The notes beneath the pieces are model-generated. The model did no database searches. It had not been told where the DNA came from and was given only the letters and a program-made list of their open reading frames with translations. Made by a program: the position numbers and the translations under genes. A stretch of DNA of 10,530 nt from contig JACQVC010000469.1 in the NCBI GenBank assembly GCA_016209995.1, positions 1 through 10,530 of the forward strand, in the 5' to 3' direction. Each line of letters starts with the position of its first letter. Positions within the stretch are counted from its first letter, which is position 1. This DNA is from Gemmatimonadota bacterium (GTDB lineage Bacteria > Gemmatimonadota > Gemmatimonadetes > Longimicrobiales > Gaopeijiaceae). Below are positions 6,633-10,530 of the stretch, one piece after another.

Positions 6633-6677
6633 GGGAGAGGGGAAGGGTGAGTGCAGAAGGGGAGGGGGTGGTGTGGG
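6633..6677 (+). other. G-run tract covering the dctQ translation start
   Basis: Six runs of three to five G occur on the plus strand, separated mostly by purines, in a 45-base span that includes the SD (GGAGG, 6661-6665) and the GTG start at 6673. The pattern meets the usual criterion for a possible G-quadruplex in DNA or mRNA. It may equally be an unusually purine-rich, unstructured ribosome loading site. Confidence 0.4.
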
Positions 6678-7299
6678 AGCTAACCGCGTGAACGATCTTC
6701 CTCAGGGGAAGAGCCCTGGCGACAAAGCGCCTGGTCCGTGGCTGCGTGGCGCCATGGCGTTCGCGTCCGTCGTCGACGGCCTGAACGACCGGCTCGGTTC
6801 GTGGATCCGCTGGCTGACGCTGGCCATGGCCCTCGTTGGCACCGCCAACGCACTGGCCCGCTATGTCAACCGCTTCACGGACGCGGTGCTCGTCTCGAAC
6901 GCGTATCTCGACCTCCAGTGGTACATGTTCAGCCTGATCTTCCTGATGGGCGCGGCCTACGGCGTCCGCCACGACGTGCACGTTCGCGTGGACGTGGTGT
7001 ATGCGCGACTCGGCGTGAAGGGAAAAGCCTGGATCGACCTGCTGGGCACGATCTTGTTCCTGATTCCCTTCTGTCTGCTGATGCTCTGGGTAGCCTGGCC
7101 GGCGGTGCGTAACTCGTGGGCGGTGCGCGAGATGTCGCCGGACCCTGGCGGCCTTCCGCGCTACCCGATCAAAGCGGTGATCCTGATCTCGTTCTTTCTG
7201 CTCCTCATCCAGGGTATCGCGCAGGTCATCAAGCAGGTGCTCATCCTCCGCGCGGGACAGCGCCCCGAGGCGGAAGCGCCGCCGTGGGAGGGCCTGTGA
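6673..7299 (+). CDS. dctQ: TRAP transporter small permease, DctQ family
   Basis: This is the four-helix membrane subunit of a tripartite ATP-independent periplasmic (TRAP) transporter. It scaffolds the large DctM subunit for sodium-driven uptake of a substrate delivered by a binding protein. The 208-residue product has hydrophobic segments at about 45-62, 82-99, 120-143 and 165-187. The segment YLDLQWYMFSLIFLMGAAYGVRHDVHVRVDV around TM2 and REMSPDPGGLPRYPIKAVI before TM4 are typical of the DctQ branch that partners TakP-like binding proteins (COG4665). GTG 6673 is chosen for its GGAGG SD 7 bases upstream. GTG 6688 and ATG 6754 are in-frame alternatives, and the first ~25 residues are not conserved-looking. 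dctM follows after 43 bases on the same strand, so the two form one operon. The symbol is a family name; the substrate is not shown by this gene. Confidence 0.9.
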   Translation: MGANRVNDLPQGKSPGDKAPGPWLRGAMAFASVVDGLNDRLGSWIRWLTLAMALVGTANALARYVNRFTDAVLVSNAYLDLQWYMFSLIFLMGAAYGVRHDVHVRVDVVYARLGVKGKAWIDLLGTILFLIPFCLLMLWVAWPAVRNSWAVREMSPDPGGLPRYPIKAVILISFFLLLIQGIAQVIKQVLILRAGQRPEAEAPPWEGL

Positions 7300-7342
7300 G
7301 CATTTACCGTAGCTGTTGTCCGGCAGCTCGACAGGAGATCCT

Positions 7343-8647
7343 GTGAGCGGCGCCACCTGGGGACCCCTGATGTTTCTGGGCGCGCTACTCTTCCTCTTCA
7401 GTGGTTATCCCGTGGCGTTTTCGCTGGGCGGCACCGCGCTGCTCTTCGCGCTGCTGGGCACCACCACCGGAGCCTTCGACCTGATCCTCCTCACCGCCAT
7501 GCCCGAGCGCATCTTCGGGACCATGTCGAACTATACGTTACTGGCCGTCCCCTTTTTCCTTCTCATGGGCATCGTATTGGAAAAGTCACGGCTGGCCGAA
7601 CAGCTTCTAGAAACGATCGGCATCCTGTTCGGGGGCCTTCGGGGTGGCCTCGCCATCGGCGTGGTGCTCGTGGGGACGCTGCTGGCGGCAGCCACCGGTG
7701 TAGTCGGTGCGTCCGTCACGGCCATGGGGCTCATTTCCCTGCCGGTCATGCTGAGCAACCACTATCGCGCGGACTTCTCCCTCGGCGTCATCTCGGCATC
7801 CGGCACGCTGGGACAGATCATCCCGCCCAGTCTGGTCCTCATCGTGCTGGGCGATCAGATGGGCGTGTCGGTGGGCGCCTTGTTCCAGGCCGCTCTCGTG
7901 CCCGGTCTCGCCCTGGCCGGCGCGTACGTCATCTACGTGGTTGTCGTCGCGTACTTGCGCCCGACGGTGGCGCCCGCGCTGCCGCCCGAAGCGAGGACGT
8001 TCAGCGGGCGAGCGCTGGCGCGACGCGTGCTGATCTCCCTGGTCCCGCCGCTCACGCTCATTCTCGTCGTGTTGGGCAGCATCTTCGCTGGCGTGGCTAC
8101 GCCTACGGAGGCCGGAGCCCTGGGCGCCGTGGGCGCGCTGATCTTGGCGGCTCTCAACCGGCAGCTCTCGCTGGCGAACGTGAAGGCAGCCATGGAGGAC
8201 ACGACCCGGCTGACCATCATGGTCATCTTCTTGCTGATGGGCTCGACGGCGTTCGCGCTGGTCTTTCGAGGGTTGGAAGGCGATCTCTGGATCCGGGACA
8301 GCCTGGCGAACTTGCCGGGCGGGGCGGTCGGCTTCCTGCTTGTGGTGAACCTGGCTGTGTTCCTGCTGGGCTGCTTCCTCGACTTCTTCGAGATCGCCTT
8401 CATTATCGTGCCGCTGCTGGTGCCGGCCGCAGAGGTCCTGGGAATACCGCTGCTCTGGCTGGGGATCGTGCTGGGGATCAATCTGCAGACCTCGTTCCTT
8501 ACACCTCCGTTCGGCGTGTCGCTTTTCTACCTGCGCGGCGTGACTCCCTCCCCTATACCGACTACGGCGCTCTACCGCGGCATCATGCCCTTCGTGGCCA
8601 TTCAGCTCGTGGTGCTCGGAGCGTTCATCGCGCTGGGTTGGCGGTAG
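7343..8647 (+). CDS. dctM: TRAP transporter large permease, DctM family
   Basis: This is the substrate-translocating subunit of the TRAP transporter, of the ion transporter superfamily, with about a dozen membrane segments over 434 residues (usual length). Typical marks are LFLFSGYPVAFSLGG near the N-terminus, ATGVVGASVTAMGLISLPVML (118-138), and SASGTLGQIIPPSLVLIVLGDQ (151-172). GVATPTEAGALGAVGAL is at 250-266, FLDFFEIAFIIVPLLVP at 345-361, and LQTSFLTPPFGVSLFYLRGV at 381-400. The P-P and TP motifs in the two discontinuous regions are those expected to form the sodium and substrate site. GTG 7343 is chosen because AGGAG lies 5 bases upstream and it sets the normal family N-terminus; an in-frame TTG at 7316 is less likely. 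It is co-transcribed with dctQ. The binding-protein gene lies just downstream but on the other strand. Confidence 0.95.
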   Translation: MSGATWGPLMFLGALLFLFSGYPVAFSLGGTALLFALLGTTTGAFDLILLTAMPERIFGTMSNYTLLAVPFFLLMGIVLEKSRLAEQLLETIGILFGGLRGGLAIGVVLVGTLLAAATGVVGASVTAMGLISLPVMLSNHYRADFSLGVISASGTLGQIIPPSLVLIVLGDQMGVSVGALFQAALVPGLALAGAYVIYVVVVAYLRPTVAPALPPEARTFSGRALARRVLISLVPPLTLILVVLGSIFAGVATPTEAGALGAVGALILAALNRQLSLANVKAAMEDTTRLTIMVIFLLMGSTAFALVFRGLEGDLWIRDSLANLPGGAVGFLLVVNLAVFLLGCFLDFFEIAFIIVPLLVPAAEVLGIPLLWLGIVLGINLQTSFLTPPFGVSLFYLRGVTPSPIPTTALYRGIMPFVAIQLVVLGAFIALGWR

Positions 8648-8671
8648 GCGAGCGGCTCAACCTCCGCTCGT
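8648..8671. terminator. Hairpin between convergent dctM and binding-protein genes
   Basis: CGAGCGG (8649-8655) pairs perfectly with CCGCTCG (8664-8670) around an 8-base loop; G8648-T8671 extends it by a wobble pair. It lies 1 base after the dctM stop and about 48 bases past the binding-protein stop. Neither strand has a good T tract, so termination is plausible by position but weak by sequence. Confidence 0.4.
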
Positions 8672-8718
8672 GACTTGTGGACCGACCCAGCGAACTTCGT
8701 TCAGACCGGTTTCCGGAA

Positions 8719-9852
8719 CTACCCCGCGATCTTCGGGAAAGCAAAGCTGGCGTACGCCAGCTCGTTGCCCGCGAAGAACGGGAACACCTCGTCGCGGTAC
8801 GCCTTCCAGGATTCGTAGACGCGGCGGAAGTCGGCGTTAGCCGCAGCCTGCTCCTCCAGGTACTCGTTGCTTTCGCGCCAGGCAGCCTCGAGGATCTCGT
8901 CCGAGAACCGGTGCAGCTGCACGCCGTGCTCGTGGATCAGCCGGCTGAGCGCCTTGGGGTTCTGGACATCGTAACGGGCCAGCGTGATGAAGGCTGCCTC
9001 TCGGCATGCGCTGGCCAACGCCTGCCGGTACTGCTCAGGCAGCTCGTTCCACGCGTTCAGGCTCACCTGCAGACTGGACGTCACGCCGGGTTCCCACCAC
9101 CCCGGATAGTAGTAATTCGGCGCGACACTGTAGAACCCCAGCTTCTCGTCATCGTAGGGGCCGACCCACTCGGTCGCGTCGATCACGCCGCGCTCGAGCG
9201 CGGGATAGATGTCGCCACCGGCCAGCACCTGCACGGCGACCCCCAACCGGAGCATGATCTCTCCACCGATCCCGGGGATGCGCATCCTGAGGCCGCGCAG
9301 ATCGGACAGGGACTCGACCGGCCGGCGGAACCAGCCGCCCCACTGCGCGCCGGTGAGGCTGCAGGGGAAGACGATGATCCCGAAGTCCCTGAACAGCGAG
9401 CGCACCAGCTCGAGACCGCCCCCCTCGTAGTGCCAGGCAACGTGCTGGCGGGAGTCCAGGCCGAAGGGCACGCCCGTGCTGAGCGCGAAGGCCGGGTGCT
9501 TGCCCACGTAGTAGTAGTCGGCGGTGAAGCCCGCCTGCACGGTGCCCTGCTGCACTGCGTCCATGACCTGAAGCGCGGGCACGATCTCGCCCGCGGGGAA
9601 GACACGGATACTGAAACGGCCGTCCGTGAGCGCGGCGACACGCTCGGCCACGTACTCCGGCGACCCATTCAAGATGTCGAGGCTGCGAGGATAGCTGGTG
9701 ACCAGCCGCCAGGAAACTTCCGGTCCCGTGACCACGCTCCCGGCCTGCATGCTTACGGTCGCGTCGGGCCCGCCGCCGCAGGCCGTGGCCGCGCCCGCGG
9801 CGCCGAGCGCCGCGCGTTTGATGAAATCCCGTCGCTCCAGCCGTCGCTCCAT
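8719..9852 (-). CDS. TRAP substrate-binding protein, TakP-like (DctP family), with twin-arginine signal
   Basis: This is the extracytoplasmic receptor of a TRAP importer, 377 residues. The N-terminus MERRLERRDFIKRAALGAAGAATACGGG has a twin-arginine motif (RRDFIK at 7-12), a short hydrophobic stretch and Cys25 in a lipobox-like ATAC. It therefore probably exports folded through Tat and may be lipid-anchored. The mature part has FPAGEIVPALQVMDAVQQGTVQAGF (85-109), LRGLRMRIPG with the conserved ligand-type Arg191, and GGDIYPALERGVIDATEWVGPYDD (212-235). GFYSVAPNYYYPGWWEPG follows at 239-256. These features mark the COG4663 branch containing TakP, which binds 2-oxo acids; mannitol/chloroaromatic is the generic database label, and the true ligand is inference. 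ATG 9852 has GAGGGA close upstream. The gene converges on dctM and lies 66 bases after the permease gene on the same strand, so it may be read from upstream. Confidence 0.93.
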   Translation of the reverse strand: MERRLERRDFIKRAALGAAGAATACGGGPDATVSMQAGSVVTGPEVSWRLVTSYPRSLDILNGSPEYVAERVAALTDGRFSIRVFPAGEIVPALQVMDAVQQGTVQAGFTADYYYVGKHPAFALSTGVPFGLDSRQHVAWHYEGGGLELVRSLFRDFGIIVFPCSLTGAQWGGWFRRPVESLSDLRGLRMRIPGIGGEIMLRLGVAVQVLAGGDIYPALERGVIDATEWVGPYDDEKLGFYSVAPNYYYPGWWEPGVTSSLQVSLNAWNELPEQYRQALASACREAAFITLARYDVQNPKALSRLIHEHGVQLHRFSDEILEAAWRESNEYLEEQAAANADFRRVYESWKAYRDEVFPFFAGNELAYASFAFPKIAG

Positions 9853-9918
9853 GATTCCCTCGACAATTCAGCGGGTGAGCGCTGCGAAGATGGGGTGTGG
9901 AGGTAGGGTAGGCGCTCC

Positions 9919-10530
9919 CTAAGCCCGACGCAACCTGCTCCGGCGATAGCCGTAACCGAAGTACAGCACCGCTCCCAAGCCGAGCCACACGCCGAAGCGG
10001 ATCCACGTCACCAGCGGCAGCTGGAACATCAGGAACGTGCAAGCGGCGATCGCGATGACGGGCATCACAGGGACCCACGGCGCGCGGAACGGCCGCTCCC
10101 GGTCCGGCTCCCGCGCGCGCAGAACGATCACGCCGACCGACACCAGCACGAAAGCGAACAGCGTGCCGATGTTCGTCAGCTCGACGACCTCGTTGATATT
10201 CGCGAGCGCCGCGAACACCGCCACGAAGATACCAGTCAGTATCGTCGTGATGTGCGGCGTTCGGAAGCGGGGGTGCACGCGGGCCGCCCAGGGCGGCAAA
10301 AGCCCATCGCGCGCCATCGAGAAGAAGATGCGTGGTTGCCCGAGCTGGAAGACCAGCAGGACCGTGGTCATCGCGACCACGGCGCCCAGTGCCACAATGA
10401 AGCGCGCGATCGCCAGCAGCCGCGTATCGCCGCCCGCGAACTGCAGCGCCGTGATCATGGGCTCGGCCGTCCCGAGCTGATTCCAGGGAGCCATCCCGGT
10501 CATGGCAACGGCCACGAGCACGTACAGCAC
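9919..10530 (-). CDS. APC-family amino-acid permease, C-terminal part (start beyond window)
   Basis: This is an inner-membrane amino-acid transporter of the APC superfamily, closest in look to the CAT/YfnA cationic amino-acid group. The window holds the last 203 residues, open to the right edge with no start, so more than half of a typical 460-500-residue protein is missing. Visible marks are GQPRIFFSMARDGLLPPWAARVHPRFRTPHITTILTG (64-100 of the visible part), IGTLFAFVLVSVGVIVLRAREPDRERPFRAPWVPVMP (121-157), and two final hydrophobic helices ending in a basic tail GYRRSRLRRA. The substrate is probably one or more amino acids; a cationic preference is only a subfamily expectation. Upstream context is out of view. 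The TRAP binding-protein gene follows 66 bases downstream on the same strand, with no clear terminator between them. Confidence 0.92.
   Translation of the reverse strand: MLYVLVAVAMTGMAPWNQLGTAEPMITALQFAGGDTRLLAIARFIVALGAVVAMTTVLLVFQLGQPRIFFSMARDGLLPPWAARVHPRFRTPHITTILTGIFVAVFAALANINEVVELTNIGTLFAFVLVSVGVIVLRAREPDRERPFRAPWVPVMPVIAIAACTFLMFQLPLVTWIRFGVWLGLGAVLYFGYGYRRSRLRRA

Noticed and set aside
6250..7356. 368-codon minus-strand frame across dctQ and the control region
   Set aside because: The translation is Arg/His/Asp-rich with no domain, and it overlaps both the 5' end of typA and the well-supported dctQ.
8677..9906. 409-codon open frame on the plus strand opposite the binding protein
   Set aside because: It is a shadow frame; the minus strand encodes a full TRAP receptor with signal peptide and hallmark motifs.
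9853..9918. Terminator between the permease and binding-protein genes
   Set aside because: GAGCGC/GCGCTC arms exist but are about 30 bases apart with no T tract; not a credible hairpin.

Overview
The window is high-GC bacterial chromosomal DNA. It carries housekeeping and transport genes on both strands, with frequent GTG/TTG initiation and short intergenic gaps. TypA, SecD, a DMT/EamA exporter, a YheT-type hydrolase and a TakP-type TRAP system together fit a Gram-negative-type bacterium. An alanine/aspartate-rich insert in SecD and the twin-arginine secretion signal would suit Gemmatimonadota or a similar lineage. That placement is a guess from style, not a demonstrated assignment. I see no rRNA, tRNA, CRISPR array, transposase or phage gene.

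Layout. At 1-1256 (minus) is the N-terminal part of secD, cut by the window edge. Upstream of it on the same strand, at 1355-2017, is a HhH-GPD DNA glycosylase of the COG2231/MagIII type. The stretch 2018-2533 separates this leftward unit from a rightward one. It is not simple spacer: it holds several strong inverted repeats, a 14-base match to the complement of the 16S rRNA 3' end, a 20-codon mini-ORF, and a 12-bp GC-rich hairpin followed by a T-rich tract. The rightward pair that follows is an EamA/DMT exporter (2534-3406) and a YheT-like alpha/beta hydrolase (3415-4422), 8 bases apart and probably co-transcribed. typA/bipA (4434-6305, minus) converges on the hydrolase with only 11 bases between stop codons.

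A 367-base divergent control region (6306-6672) separates typA from dctQ (6673-7299, plus) and dctM (7343-8647, plus), the two membrane subunits of a TRAP transporter. This region holds an AT-rich island, a 12-bp direct repeat, a candidate sigma-70 promoter and a G-run tract. The cognate-looking periplasmic binding protein (8719-9852, minus) lies directly downstream but on the opposite strand, so the transporter is encoded as two convergent units. An APC-family amino-acid permease (9919-10530, minus) enters from the right edge.

Together: QM plus the binding protein probably make one sodium-driven importer for an organic acid, possibly a 2-oxo acid. The permease adds amino-acid transport, SecD serves protein export, TypA is a stress-related ribosome GTPase and the glycosylase repairs alkylated bases. 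The part least explained by standard annotation is 2190-2497, a structured leader, attenuator or small-peptide transcript just ahead of the EamA gene.
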